Positions 9,986-21,215 are shown, counted from the first letter of the stretch. The stretch is DNA of 64,000 nt from Cylindrotheca closterium (GCA_933822405.4 CAKOGP040001814.1:124001-188000), one strand, 5' to 3'. Notes: a model not told the origin generated them from the letters alone. Numbers and translations: made by a program.

Positions 9986-11141
9986 TTTCTTTCAATTTAC
10001 AAGATTATGTGCACAGTTGTTGGATGCAGACCGTTGTATTCCCGTGAAGGTCACAGGATTTGATTTGAATGTTATTGTTGATCGAACAAATTTTCGATAC
10101 TTTGTGGTTGGAAGCAGTTTCCCAGAGCGATTTGATTTAGGCTATATATTTTTATAGCTTAGTCAGTAACGTAGATATGCTGGTCAATTACCGTTGAGGC
10201 TTTCATAAGTACTAGATGGCCTCATCAATACTTAGGCAAAATATCTCGAAATGGCGATAACCGCCCCTGGATAAACATCACTCATCTGTTTACTGTAATG
10301 GATTCAAATGACTACATTTCCCGTCGAAGAAGTGTTGTTTTCGGTCTCTTTCAGTACTATTTATCCACAGTTGGTGCACGTGCTCTTCCTTTTTTCCGAA
10401 ATCTCACATGTTTCGATGCGTTGAAATGCAAACAAGCAGCACTCTGAGTACATGTATGCAACAGCTCCGATTGGAGTCGTGGTGAATTGGACACCATACG
10501 TGTTCACTCTGATACAGGCATTGACATAGCCAACGGATGCGCACCCAGGATTGAAATTTGAATTGCAAATCGAGGATGTGTTTGGTACTATCTAGGGTAT
10601 GAGCAAGGAAAGGCTGCAGAGTTGCCCTATCGTCGCAGTTTTGGGCTTGTTCAAACGCATTGCATCATGTGCATGAATCGGAGATACAACTCATATACGT
10701 ATTTTCCATATTGCTGCGCAAGCGATGCGTCAATGTACGATGCAGGCACCGGAACTTTGAAAAAAGGGCCCGCAATTCACCATCGTTTTTTGGTCCCACA
10801 ACTACCCCATTTGACGACGACAAGGATTGAATTTTAACTGATACGCTGTTATTCAACTACTGGTAGGGATGAGCGATCGTTGAGTAAGTTGCTAGGAGAA
10901 GTCGTTCTTTTATGAACCTTCAAGCAAGACAGAAGAAACAATTCTCCATGGGAGGTTTCTTTGTGGCTTTGTGCGAAATATCAGTTGAGCAGTGAGCAAA
11001 TCTGCGGTTGGCAAAACGTTCAGATCTGTGGTGGTGCTTTGTCTCGGAGATTCTTCGATCATGAGTCGCGCAGACAATGAGGAGGATAGCAATCTAGCTC
11101 TACCGTCTTTGTTTCCCAAACCCGTCATATTCCACTGAATA
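9986..11141. other. intergenic, no gene supported
   Basis: The left part is upstream of the minus-strand 9137-9985 gene. The right part is the 3' flank of the MFS gene. Short open frames near 10620-10860 and 10910-11176 show no family features and overlap on both strands. Confidence 0.4.
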
Positions 11142-12721
11142 CTATGTAAATTCTGGTAGCTCTTGTGTGGTTTCATGATCTTCCCTTTCCATATCTATCG
11201 ACACCGGTTCTTCGAGTTGTCGCTTTGGGCCGTTTCCACAAAAGAAGTTTAGATACAATCCCACCAACGAGATCATACCAAAAATAGTATACAATGATCC
11301 AGCGCATGTCTGCCCGCAGCTGTCGTACAAGGCTGTAGCAATGGCTGGTGAAAACCCACCCACGATAGAATGAGCCAGATCGTAGCCTAGTGATGCCGAC
11401 GTTAGTCTCACCTCTGCTGAAAAGCTTTCCACCATCCATGCTGACAACGGTCCACCGAAAAAGCTCAAGAGGAGCCCCAATATCAGTTGGCATCCAAAGG
11501 CGACATGGGCGTTTCCTTGTGAAATAAGCAGGAGCAAAATAGGACCACCTATAGTCAATCCAATTGCTGCCACTGACATGACGCGTATTCGACCAATCCT
11601 ATCCGATAAGGCTCCAGCGACGGGCAGCATCAATGTAAGTCCGAGTACCATGCTTGTGGCATTGATCCAAAAGGCATCAGGAATAGGCGGATCTAACAGA
11701 CGACTCATGTAAATCACCATCCATACAAAGGTCAAGAAAAAGCCTCCAGCCCAAAGGATGGGAACCAGCGATGAACTCAAGAGGGCTACTCGATTGCCCT
11801 TGGCAAAAGCCAGCCGAATTGGATTTTGAATTGGCGCATCCGCCCCGTCATGGACCCCTGCCGTGGTGCGGACATTGGCGCCGTACTTTTTCAACCATTG
11901 CGCAACTAATGCAATCAGAATTCCTGAAGAAAATGGAATCCGCCATCCCCAATTGACAAGTTGCTCCCTCGTCAAGGTGTCTTTCATGACTGCTCCCACA
12001 ATATTTCCGAGTAGAGTACCTGAATTAGCTGCCATCATGGGCAAGGCTCCATAGAATCCCCATTGAGATGGATCTCTACTTTCTACTGTGTACACCAGCG
12101 ATGCTGGTAATTGTCCTCCTACGCTGATTCCCTGTAGCAACCGACATATGCAGAGGCAAATGGGAGATATGATACCGGCAGTTTGGTAACTAGGAAGACA
12201 CCCCATAAGTGTTGTTGGTATGGCCATGAGAAAGAGTGATTGCGTCAAGGCTTGCTTTCGACCGTATTTATCTCCCACATAGCCAATCACCAAACCTCCG
12301 ATCGGTCTCACGAGAAAGCCGCCGCCAAAAATGACAAAGGAAATGATCAGATTGCTGTTATTGTTCGTGACACCTCCTTGGTCATTATCGGGAGCTGGAG
12401 GGAAGAATACTTGGGCAATGATGTCGCTAAAGAAGCCAAATAAAGCAAAATCATACCATTCGAGAACATTGCTGCGAATGAAGGGAGAAACTTAGTGGGA
12501 ACATGCTTTAAAATAAATAAACATGTCGTCAGTAAAGAGTCGTACCCCATGACTCCAGCGATGGTATTGAACCATGATTCTCTCGTTCTGGAAAAAAATG
12601 CTTCGTCTTCTCGTGTCGTTTCGTCAGTATCCTCCTCAGCCATCATGCTATCAGGTGAGGTGTAAGATGTTGGCAGCTTGTGTCGACAAACCAAATCGGT
12701 TGGTTTGGGGTTCGTTGTCAT
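11142..12721 (-). CDS. MFS transporter, metabolite:H+ symporter (MHS/ProP-like) type (2 exons)
   Basis: Exons read 12721-12546 and 12471-11142 with a 74-nt GT-AG intron, giving 501 residues and about 12 membrane helices. The junction restores GNVLEWYDFALFGFF, the helix-1 signature of MHS proteins such as ProP and KgtP. LVRPIGG...GDKYGRK follows, the conserved loop between helices 2 and 3. A second loop, ALSDRIGR, lies between the two halves. The N-terminus is acidic and probably cytosolic; a second in-frame ATG pair lies near residue 26. MHS carriers bring in osmolytes, dicarboxylates or similar acids with protons. The substrate cannot be told from the sequence. The gene is divergent from the LRR gene at 12956, with 234 bp between the starts. 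Confidence 0.88.
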
Positions 12722-12955
12722 TTTATGACATGAAATCGAAATATGAACGAATCAAGCATCATGTGATTAGTCGTATCAGTCAATCGAAGGACGGCAGCAC
12801 ACACAATACCGGTATACCGGTACGTTACAATATAAGCATCTGTGATCGATATTCTCGCATTGCACGATATCAATACAGTAGTGTATTTCAAACTTTCTGC
12901 TTCCGTCTAAAGACAGGAACAATGCGATGACCACATTCATTCGAGAAGCAGAGCA
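12722..12955. promoter_or_regulatory. divergent promoter region between MFS and LRR genes
   Basis: These 234 bp separate two divergent starts, so they must hold both promoters. Near 12809-12824 lie two overlapping palindromes, ACCGGT and TACCGGTA, in the context ATACCGGTATACCGGTACG. The same motif recurs in other intergenic regions of this window. No TATA box is clearly placed. Confidence 0.45.
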
Positions 12956-14830
12956 ATGGATTTTGAAGCTGAAGTTTCCGAGTTTGATGACCTGGTTCAG
13001 AAAATGGATTCCCTCCGTCGCCAGTTCCCGAAGGAATGTCACCGTGCCATTTTGGGCTTGAGTGAGCTGAAAGACCTGGGTGAAGCCATGGGCGCCTTGA
13101 TAGACACCTTTGGTTCAGATGCTTGCGTCTTTGCACTTCTCGTGGTACAAAAAAACTTTGGACCACATCAGGGCGGAAACTTTGTCAATATTGGTAGTTA
13201 TAAGCAGCAGGAAAACGAGATTCTCGACATATTGGCAAGGCTATATTGCAACGCGAAGTCGTTCCGTGGTGAATTAAGGGTGAAAACTGAAGCGTTGCCC
13301 TTGTCACCAATCGTACAAAAGGCCGTGACATGCACCTTACAAAAGAACGAGCAATTGAAAAGAGAAACCAAAGGCATTGGCTTCGTTTCATGCTTATGCA
13401 TAAGCAACCTCCTATCAAACGCACGAGTGAGAGAGCTGTTGGATCAATTTTCATTCAGCGGGCTGTTCAGCGAACTTTTCCTCTGCATCAATGCTTTTCA
13501 ATACTTTGGGATCGTGCGCCATGACGAAGACGATGGTGAGGAAGCTTCCGTCGAAGATATTGATAGAGTGCTCCGCATATTACGAGAGGGATCAGTAGAA
13601 GTGCTTCGATGCTCAGCGGGAAGCGTACCTGTCGAGTTTACTCGTGGACTGATCGATATATTGAAAAATGGACGCATTCGTAAGCTTCATTTCGAATCAT
13701 TTTCATGGAATGATGTAGATGATTCTGTGAGACATTTGTGCACTGGTCTGAAGGCATACAAGCAAACCATCGAATCAGAAGATAATGAAATCGATGGTCC
13801 TGGCCTAGAGTTTGTCGAATTGAAAGAAAACAATGGTCTCCCCGGGTGGAGAAGAGGGAATGCCTGCAGTATCGTCAAGGCGCTTGAAGGAATTTCATCA
13901 CTTCGCCATCTTCGTCTCCTCCTAGATTCGGAAACAACCAATGCAGTGATTCAATCATTATCCAAAGATTTGTTGCTGCATCCTCAATGCAAGCTGAAAG
14001 AATTAACTTTAGGGGGGAAAGGGATTACAGCCGACGATAGCGAAAGCTCGGATGCGGCATTGGCTGAATTCTGTGAAGCCATTGCGCATTGCGGTTCGAT
14101 TCGAGCACTGAGGATTTCTTGTTTGCCATTTGATATCTCGAAACTATCTGTATTGTTCGACCATATGGCTTCTCCTGGCTGTCTCATCGAACAATTTCAT
14201 GTTGAATGGACTGGATTGGCCTTTACGCCCGACGATATTGCTGTCCTTGCAAAGTCTTTTGAGAATACGAACCCAAAGCATTCGCAACCTTCCCGTGTTC
14301 GACGTATATCGAGTCATTGTGGGACGACACTTGTGATGAACCAAGAAAGATTTCGGCGAGAAGAAAGGTTTCGACAAAACCTGCAAACGAATCTTACCTT
14401 GCTAAGGGACAAACTCCCATATCTCATCTCATGTGAGCCATTTTCCTATTGCTCCCTTCGGCACCACTTCCCCTGTGACGATAATACTCCAGGTTTTATC
14501 ATTTCCAATTTTGATATCATTCAACAGATTGGCCTTTGGGAAGAGCGCAATCGATGTGGGCGAGCCTTGCTGCTCGAATCAGTGGCACCCACCGTCCCCA
14601 CTGGATTTTGGCCCACAGTCCTGGAAAGTGCTGACAAAAAGGCTTCTATTCTCAACGACAAAGGGCCGTCTGTTGACGGAATTCACTACTTGGTACAAGG
14701 TCTAATCGCAGCTAATGTAATTAGTGGGGATTCATGGGGGTCAGCGGAAGGAAGACCACAGGAGGCAACCGATTTAGTGCAACATCGAAAAGAGGAGGGA
14801 AGTCGCCTCAAACGGCAACGAACTAGCTAG
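12956..14830 (+). CDS. LRR (ribonuclease-inhibitor-like) protein
   Basis: An intronless frame of 624 residues. Several irregular leucine-rich segments are visible at about residues 200-480 (RKLHFESFSW, LRHLRLLLDSETTN, LKELTLGGKGI, IRALRISCLPFD). They resemble RNI-type repeats, with no signal peptide or membrane segment. The C-terminal part carries RNRCGRALLLE followed by GFWPTVLE, a tail type I associate with diatom LRR proteins. The second LRR gene here (48787-50280) has a comparable ELWPKILHRS. RNI-like repeats bind proteins; no partner can be named. Confidence 0.7.
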   Translation: MDFEAEVSEFDDLVQKMDSLRRQFPKECHRAILGLSELKDLGEAMGALIDTFGSDACVFALLVVQKNFGPHQGGNFVNIGSYKQQENEILDILARLYCNAKSFRGELRVKTEALPLSPIVQKAVTCTLQKNEQLKRETKGIGFVSCLCISNLLSNARVRELLDQFSFSGLFSELFLCINAFQYFGIVRHDEDDGEEASVEDIDRVLRILREGSVEVLRCSAGSVPVEFTRGLIDILKNGRIRKLHFESFSWNDVDDSVRHLCTGLKAYKQTIESEDNEIDGPGLEFVELKENNGLPGWRRGNACSIVKALEGISSLRHLRLLLDSETTNAVIQSLSKDLLLHPQCKLKELTLGGKGITADDSESSDAALAEFCEAIAHCGSIRALRISCLPFDISKLSVLFDHMASPGCLIEQFHVEWTGLAFTPDDIAVLAKSFENTNPKHSQPSRVRRISSHCGTTLVMNQERFRREERFRQNLQTNLTLLRDKLPYLISCEPFSYCSLRHHFPCDDNTPGFIISNFDIIQQIGLWEERNRCGRALLLESVAPTVPTGFWPTVLESADKKASILNDKGPSVDGIHYLVQGLIAANVISGDSWGSAEGRPQEATDLVQHRKEEGSRLKRQRTS

Positions 14831-15027
14831 GACTATGACTCTGGTTTGAGCCATTCGTATTCTCTGCATGTAGGAGCTCTTTGAACCTTGCCATATCAAG
14901 TACCGGTACAATGTACCGGTACGCTATAGTTGTAATGTTGGATTTTCAATTATTCTTTCCTCTCCCAATTCTTCGAGAATAGTCATCCCCTCCCTCTTAT
15001 TCCCGCATTAGAAATATTGAATTGCTT
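14831..15027. other. intergenic between LRR gene and retrotransposon
   Basis: This is the 3' flank of the LRR gene. It includes paired palindromes near 14901-14922 (AGTACCGGTACAATGTACCGGTACG), of the type scattered through the window. Confidence 0.4.
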
Positions 15028-15032
15028 CCATA
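15028..15032. repeat. target site duplication, left copy (CCATA)
   Basis: CCATA directly precedes the 5' LTR and is repeated directly after the 3' LTR at 21021-21025. A 5-bp duplication is the usual mark of copia integration. Confidence 0.88.
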
Positions 15033-15392
15033 CGTTGGAGCATGATGATCACACCTCATGACTCATCAGTCACGAGTTGAAATCATGACTGCAATGGATA
15101 CGACCGCTGATTCATCAGGTGGAGTGGAGAATGTAATATACTGGATTAACGAGGAATATACGACAGTATATTCCCAAGTACAAATGTACGAATGGAAAGT
15201 CTAAGAAATAGTAGTAAGCTCGGAAGACGAGAAGATCTGCAGTACATGCAATTCTCATTGTCTTCCGAAAATCAATAAAGACGAAAGTAATTTATAGCAC
15301 ACCTACGGTGCTTGATCTTATCTGTTCTTAGACTAGACAGGGTAGTCACTTGACTGGTGCTACCGATCGGCATCCAAGGCGTTGTTCCAACG
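15033..15392 (+). repeat. 5' long terminal repeat (360 bp)
   Basis: It runs from CGTTGGAGC to GTTCCAACG. It carries AATAAA in the context ATCAATAAAGAC near 15274, a plausible polyadenylation signal, and would supply the promoter for the element. Confidence 0.93.
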
Positions 15393-15408
15393 TTTTCGGA
15401 AGACAAAA

Positions 15409-18400
15409 ATGCCATCTGAGAGCGATGGCAGAAATGCGTCGCCCCCCGACTTCACCACCAGCAACTCACCTCAAGGTGGTAATAATGGAGGTGGAAGTGA
15501 ACGACGTAGAAGACAGAGGGGGAAGAGAAACAATCGGTCGCAAAGCACCAAGTCCGAGCCACCTCCCAATGCAGCATTGAAATCCCACTACTTTGATTTC
15601 CAGGGCCAAGACTGGCAGCAGCCCCCGTTCCTAGACGTTGTGAAGGCTGTGACAGAGTACTTTGCCGGGGAAAGATCAAGCGCAACTGAATATGTGATCG
15701 TGGGCCTGACAGGAGAATTCGCACTCCCATCCATCACGGAACCTGCGGACCCAAGCGACCCAGACAACAGGGTCCTCTTCGCCAAATGGGAAGGGGAATA
15801 CAAGGACTTCAAAAGGAAGCAAAAGGATAGAGAGGCCAACGAAGGAGCCTTCTTCGGTTTATTGATGCGTCAATGCACTGAACAGTTTCAAAACGCCGCC
15901 CAAGAGCACCATGAATGGAATAAGGTTCAATCCAACATGGACACCATGGGGTTGCTTCGAATCTTCCAACATCTCACAGCCACAGGAGGAGCCACCAACG
16001 TCGATCCGGCTATGTCGAAGTACCAGGCCCAGCAGAGATTTTACAGTTGTATCCAGGGCAGCAAGATGACGAACGCCGAGTACTATTCGCGCTTCATGCA
16101 TCATGTGAACGTGGTCAAGTACTGCAAGGGAGCACTGGGAGCATCGATTGCCGCATTGGAGGACGCATGCAGAGAAGCAAAAGTCAACAGCACCCTTGAT
16201 GAAATGAAGAAACTCGAAGCAAAGGTGATGGAGCGAGAAATGGCAATGGCATTTCTCATGGGCGCTGACAAGAAGCGATATGGCAACTTGATCGCGCAAG
16301 CTACCAACGCTCGATTGTTGCATAACGGAGCCTCAACTTTCCCAACGACCATGGCAGGAGCTTTGGAGCTGTTGAACAATGGGCAACAGCTTCAAATCAC
16401 GCAGAGTGTTGTCCGAACCTCCGATGTGGGAGGTGGAGCATCTTTTTTCACTGAGGGCCAGCCATCCGATCAGAACGGAGCCGGCAGGCGCGAAAATCCA
16501 CGTAGAAACGGTACTGGAGGTCGTGGAAATGGAGGACGTGGCGGTCGCGGCGGTCGCGGACGATTTGAGCGAAACCAACCTGAAGATCATCAAGACGACC
16601 AAGCCCACATCAACAACAACGACGCAGATACTGATAACAATAACACTGGTTCTGGAGAGTATTTGAATCCTTTAGATAATATAGCCGATCCGAGCAACGA
16701 TGCGGAGGCTCTCATCGCGAGCGACGCGATAGATGAAGATGTGACAGCTACGGAGCTGCTCTTCCTTCAATCAGACAACATGCACGCACAGCTCATCCTC
16801 AAGAGGCACCCAACATCAGGACTTCCGGTCACCTGGTTGATCCTTGACACCGGATCCACGGCAAACATCTTCTGCAATGGATCGCTACTACGCAAAATCC
16901 ACAAGGTCAAGAAAGGATTAAGGGTGCGCTGCAATGCAGGAGTCGTTGAATTGAACATGAAAGGGTTTTTTGGAGATTATCCGGAGGCGGTGTGGTTCAA
17001 CCCAAAAGGAATAGCCAACATTTTTTCCTTCCACAACATGAACAAACACTGCAACATCACATACGACAATGCCGCAACCGACCGATTCATTGTTGATTTC
17101 AAAAACGAAAAAATAGAGTTTCTCCCCACTGACAAGGGGTTATACCACATGGATCTGAAGGACCAACTGAACTCGGCTTGGAATTTCTTCGAGACTGTGA
17201 AAGGGCAAAAGGCCAAGCACACCAAGGCATCAGTGATCCGTGCAGCCAAGGCTCGCCACATTCAAAATATTATTGGACGACCTGGAGACCGAAGATTCAC
17301 GGACATTGTAAACAACAATCTACTGCGCGATTGCCCAGTCACGTCCGAAGATATCAAAACGGCCACCAACATATATGGCCCCAACTTGGGATCGCTTAAA
17401 GGTAAAACGACATCCACTACGGACGGTCATGTACGCACAGAGATTGGCGCTATTCCACCACACATCAAGGAGCACTATTCGGATATCACGTTGGCAATTG
17501 ACATATTGTTTGTCAACAAAATGCCTTTTTTGGTGACCATCTCCCGCCACATCAAATTCGGGACAGTCGAGCGCCTTCACAACAGGCAAATTCCCACCAT
17601 CAAAAGAGCTCTACAAAAGGTCATTGCGCTCTATTCGCGACGCAACTTCAAGGTCATTTCCATTCTGGGCGATCCCGAATTTGAACCCCTCGAGCAAGAA
17701 TTCCCCAATATTCAAGTGGACTGCTGTGGCGCTGATGAACATGAACCTACCATTGAACGGTTCATTCGCACCATAAAGGACAGGGTCCGCAGCAACTACA
17801 ACATGCTCCCCTTCCGCCGCATTCCCAAACTGATCCTTGAATATTTGATCCGCAATGCAGTCTTCTGGCTCAATGCCTTCCCAGCTCTAGATGGAGTATC
17901 CAACAATCTGTCACCTCGATACATCGTCACCGGTCGCCAGGTCACCATGAAACATCATGTCCGAACCGAATTTGGGGCGTATGTCCAAACACATGAGGAG
18001 CACTCCAATGACATGCGCTCCCGCACCTTGGGAGCTATCTGTCTTGGACCAACCGGCGCTGCTCAAGGCTCCCACTATTTCATGAGTGTTGCTACTGGCA
18101 AGCGAATCTCCAGACAACACTGGACCACTCTCCCAATGCCAACTGAAGTGATTGATGAAGTCAGCCAGAAAGGGCAACAACAAGGCATGCCTTTGACACT
18201 CACATTCGCAGACAGACATGGAAGAGAACTGATAGACGATGATGATGACATCGATGACGACCATGACTCTACCTACAGTTACTCAAGCGCCTCTGACAGT
18301 GAAGACGACCTCAGCTACGACAACGACAGCCACAGCGATTCTGACGTTTCCGACGACTCCGATCCGGGCTCTGACGCTGATTATGATGACGATAGTGATG

Positions 18401-20640
18401 ATGATGATGAAACTACTGGTAATGATGATGCAGATGAAGCTCCACCAACCGGCCAACCACCAGATACTGCTGGATTGCCCGCAGGAGTGATCCAACCACC
18501 ACATCAGATGGCAGTGGAGCCACAACAGCATCAACTCCAGCAACATCAGCCACAATTCCCAGATGAAAACGCCGGAAACACAGGAGTGGGCGGCGCAAAC
18601 AACAACAACACCGGAAACACAGGAGTGGGCGGTGCAAACACAGGAGTGGATGCCGGAAACACAGGAGTGGGCGGCGAAAACGCAGGAGTGGAATCAGAAG
18701 ATGAAGAGGATGAGGAAGCACGGGCACAAGCAGCCGCCGATGCGGACCTGAACGATCGAATCGACGCATTGGCAGAGGAAGTGCAACGCGACATACAGCA
18801 GAGAGAGCAACTTCTCCCAAACAATCAACAACAGATCGAGGTCGAAATGGATGCTGCATACGGCCCCAGAAATCACGGTAGAAACTTGCGCCCTAGGAAG
18901 AGGCCAACTACACATGGGGACCATCAAGTGATGATACACGTCCCACACCGAGACGAACCAGTCCCAGCATACCAAGAAATGATAGCACTCTTCAACCATG
19001 AGGTGTCATTCCTGACAGAGCAAATGTCAGCGAAGAAAGGACTAAAGGTATTCGGAGACAAGGGAGCAGAAGCGGTAGTGGCCGAGATGCACCAAATCCA
19101 CTATAGGAACGTCCTGTCACCAAAATTCGCGCACGAACTCACCAAGCAACAGAGAAGGGATGCGCTGAGATATTTGATGTTCCTGAAGGAGAAGCGATGC
19201 GGGAAAATAAAAGCTAGAGGTTGCGCTGATGGAAGGAGCCAGCGACTGTACACGCCAAAGGAAGATGCTTCAGCCCCTACAGTGAGAACCGAATCATTCA
19301 TCATCACATGCGCCATTGATGCCAAAGAAGGGCGAAAGGTGATGACAATTGACATTCCCGGAGCCTTTATGCAGGCAGACATCGACGACGTTGTCCATGT
19401 GAAGTTTGAAGGCGAGATAGCCAACCTGCTAACCAAGGTTGATCCGAGCTTGTATACAAAATACGTGGCGTATGAAGGAAAGAAGCCAGTGATCTACGCT
19501 CAGCTGAACAAGAACTTGTATGGGACCTTAAAAGGAGCCATTCAATGGTGGAAAAATCTTTCCGAGTTCCTCATTAATGAATTGGGATACGAAGCGAACC
19601 CATACGACAGCTGCGTGGTCAATAAGACAATCAACGGTAAACAGTGTACCATTATCTGGCATGTTGATGATTTGAAAATCTCACATGTCGAGCAAGAGGT
19701 ACTTGATGATTTGGCCGACAAGCTAAGCGAACGGTATGGCAAGGAAGCGCCCCTCACTATCCAAAGAGGAGAAGTGCATGAATATCTTGGAGTTACAATT
19801 GATTTCAGCGAGAAAGGGAAGGTGAAGTTTTCGATGGACGACTATGTGGATCGTCTACTGGAAGAGGCACCAGAGGATATGAAGGGGGTAGCAACATCAC
19901 CGGCCGCGAATCATTTATTCCAAGTCAAGGACAAGCCTACGTTGCTAGATGACAAGAAGGCTGAACTCTACCACCACCTTACCGCCAAGCTGCTGTATCT
20001 ATGCAAGCGAGTACGAGGAGACATCATGACCGCAGTGGCTTTCCTCACGACTAGAGTTTCGAGACCTGATGAGGACGACTATGCCAAGCTCGCGAGATGT
20101 ATCAAGTACCTGAGAGCGACCAAATATATGCCTCTTACCATTGAATTGGGAGACGAATTCATCATGCAATGGTGGGTAGACGCGTCATTCGCAGTGCACA
20201 ATGACATGAAGAGCCACACCGGAGCAGTTTTAACCATGGGCAAGGGAGCCATCATTGCCATCTCTACCAAGCAAAAGATCAACACGGACAGCTCTACAGT
20301 GGCCGAACTAGTCGGGGTACATGATGCACTACCTATGATCATGTGGTCCAGATATTTCATCGCATCTCAAGGCCATACGGTGGTGGACAACGTTATTCAC
20401 CAAGATAATCAAAGCGCCATCTTGCTCGAGAAGAATGGAAGGAAGTCATGCGGCCGCAAGACAAGGGCATTGGACGTCAGGTATTTCTCTATTACCGACA
20501 AGGTTGCCCAGAAGCTCATGACAATCAAACATTGCCCCACTGCAGAGATGTTGGGAGACTTTTTGACGAAACCTCTACAGGGAGCACTGTTCCGAAAGTT
20601 CAGAGATCTAATCATGAATTACTCAGGCCAATCCAACTGA
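15409..20640 (+). CDS. copia gag-pol polyprotein
   Basis: A frame of 1,743 residues from the ATG at 15409, 16 bp after the 5' LTR; an upstream extension has no ATG. Residues 1 to about 370 are gag-like, ending in a Gly-Arg-rich tract (GGRGNGGRGGRGGRG) that may bind RNA. The protease has LILDTGSTANIF with the catalytic Asp near residue 480. The integrase core is suggested by AIDILF (Asp about 698), ILGDPEF (Asp about 755) and TIERFIRTIK (Glu about 783). An Asp-rich tract and imperfect NTGVGGA repeats separate integrase from reverse transcriptase. RT motifs are DIPGAFMQADI, LNKNLYGTLKG and WHVDDLKIS, with HVDD (about 1418) in place of YVDD. RNase H has WWVDASFAVH, STVAELVG and KHCPTAEMLGDFLTKPL. 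All domains are in one frame with no shift. Confidence 0.95.
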   Translation: MPSESDGRNASPPDFTTSNSPQGGNNGGGSERRRRQRGKRNNRSQSTKSEPPPNAALKSHYFDFQGQDWQQPPFLDVVKAVTEYFAGERSSATEYVIVGLTGEFALPSITEPADPSDPDNRVLFAKWEGEYKDFKRKQKDREANEGAFFGLLMRQCTEQFQNAAQEHHEWNKVQSNMDTMGLLRIFQHLTATGGATNVDPAMSKYQAQQRFYSCIQGSKMTNAEYYSRFMHHVNVVKYCKGALGASIAALEDACREAKVNSTLDEMKKLEAKVMEREMAMAFLMGADKKRYGNLIAQATNARLLHNGASTFPTTMAGALELLNNGQQLQITQSVVRTSDVGGGASFFTEGQPSDQNGAGRRENPRRNGTGGRGNGGRGGRGGRGRFERNQPEDHQDDQAHINNNDADTDNNNTGSGEYLNPLDNIADPSNDAEALIASDAIDEDVTATELLFLQSDNMHAQLILKRHPTSGLPVTWLILDTGSTANIFCNGSLLRKIHKVKKGLRVRCNAGVVELNMKGFFGDYPEAVWFNPKGIANIFSFHNMNKHCNITYDNAATDRFIVDFKNEKIEFLPTDKGLYHMDLKDQLNSAWNFFETVKGQKAKHTKASVIRAAKARHIQNIIGRPGDRRFTDIVNNNLLRDCPVTSEDIKTATNIYGPNLGSLKGKTTSTTDGHVRTEIGAIPPHIKEHYSDITLAIDILFVNKMPFLVTISRHIKFGTVERLHNRQIPTIKRALQKVIALYSRRNFKVISILGDPEFEPLEQEFPNIQVDCCGADEHEPTIERFIRTIKDRVRSNYNMLPFRRIPKLILEYLIRNAVFWLNAFPALDGVSNNLSPRYIVTGRQVTMKHHVRTEFGAYVQTHEEHSNDMRSRTLGAICLGPTGAAQGSHYFMSVATGKRISRQHWTTLPMPTEVIDEVSQKGQQQGMPLTLTFADRHGRELIDDDDDIDDDHDSTYSYSSASDSEDDLSYDNDSHSDSDVSDDSDPGSDADYDDDSDDDDETTGNDDADEAPPTGQPPDTAGLPAGVIQPPHQMAVEPQQHQLQQHQPQFPDENAGNTGVGGANNNNTGNTGVGGANTGVDAGNTGVGGENAGVESEDEEDEEARAQAAADADLNDRIDALAEEVQRDIQQREQLLPNNQQQIEVEMDAAYGPRNHGRNLRPRKRPTTHGDHQVMIHVPHRDEPVPAYQEMIALFNHEVSFLTEQMSAKKGLKVFGDKGAEAVVAEMHQIHYRNVLSPKFAHELTKQQRRDALRYLMFLKEKRCGKIKARGCADGRSQRLYTPKEDASAPTVRTESFIITCAIDAKEGRKVMTIDIPGAFMQADIDDVVHVKFEGEIANLLTKVDPSLYTKYVAYEGKKPVIYAQLNKNLYGTLKGAIQWWKNLSEFLINELGYEANPYDSCVVNKTINGKQCTIIWHVDDLKISHVEQEVLDDLADKLSERYGKEAPLTIQRGEVHEYLGVTIDFSEKGKVKFSMDDYVDRLLEEAPEDMKGVATSPAANHLFQVKDKPTLLDDKKAELYHHLTAKLLYLCKRVRGDIMTAVAFLTTRVSRPDEDDYAKLARCIKYLRATKYMPLTIELGDEFIMQWWVDASFAVHNDMKSHTGAVLTMGKGAIIAISTKQKINTDSSTVAELVGVHDALPMIMWSRYFIASQGHTVVDNVIHQDNQSAILLEKNGRKSCGRKTRALDVRYFSITDKVAQKLMTIKHCPTAEMLGDFLTKPLQGALFRKFRDLIMNYSGQSN
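18564..18690 (+). repeat. short in-frame repeats in the copia linker
   Basis: Units of about 18-27 nt containing GGAAACACAGGAGTGGGCGG encode NTGVGG variants between the integrase and RT regions. This segment probably varies in length among element copies. Confidence 0.75.
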
Positions 20641-20660
20641 TGACTCGGGCCGCAGGAGTG

Positions 20661-21020
20661 CGTTGGAGCATGATGATCACACCTCATGACTCATCAGTCA
20701 CGAGTTGAAATCATGACTGCAATGGATACGACCGCTGATTCATCAGGTGGAGTGGAGAATGTAATATACTGGATTAACGAGGAATATACGACAGTATATT
20801 CCCAAGTACAAATGTACGAATGGAAAGTCTAAGAAATAGTAGTAAGCTCGGAAGACGAGAAGATCTGCAGTACATGCAATTCTCATTGTCTTCCGAAAAT
20901 CAATAAAGACGAAAGTAATTTATAGCACACCTACGGTGCTTGATCTTATCTGTTCTTAGACTAGACAGGGTAGTCACTTGACTGGTGCTACCGATCGGCA
21001 TCCAAGGCGTTGTTCCAACG
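20661..21020 (+). repeat. 3' long terminal repeat (360 bp)
   Basis: By reading, it has the same sequence as 15033-15392. It is preceded by CCGCAGGAGTG, a weak candidate for the polypurine tract. Confidence 0.93.
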
Positions 21021-21025
21021 CCATA
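21021..21025. repeat. target site duplication, right copy (CCATA)
   Basis: It matches 15028-15032 and marks the right edge of the insertion. Confidence 0.88.
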
Positions 21026-21215
21026 TATCGAAAACTTCGTACCACCAGCTTCCATCTCGTTTTTCACGGAACACGAAGCCCAGCGGCAAGGAAGCTTACA
21101 AGGTGTCGAGTGTGGAAGCGACAATATAGACATTATATATTAGTATTTGTGGACAGCAAAAATTCGTTTCCTCTCTCCTTGCTAAATTTTAACGACGTGC
21201 ACTACAAAATCAAAA

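Larger units (their letters stand above)
15033..21020 (+). mobile_element. complete Ty1/copia LTR retrotransposon (diatom CoDi-like)
   Basis: The element is 5,988 bp: 360-bp direct LTRs, one gag-pol frame and flanking CCATA duplications. The domain order is gag, protease, integrase, reverse transcriptase, RNase H, which defines copia rather than gypsy. The LTRs read as identical over their whole length and the polyprotein is uninterrupted, so insertion was recent and the element could be active. The LTR ends are CGTTGGA and TCCAACG, a perfect 7-bp inverted repeat, instead of the usual TG and CA. No tRNA primer site was recognised after the 5' LTR. It lies 195 bp upstream of the 21216 gene. 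Confidence 0.95.
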
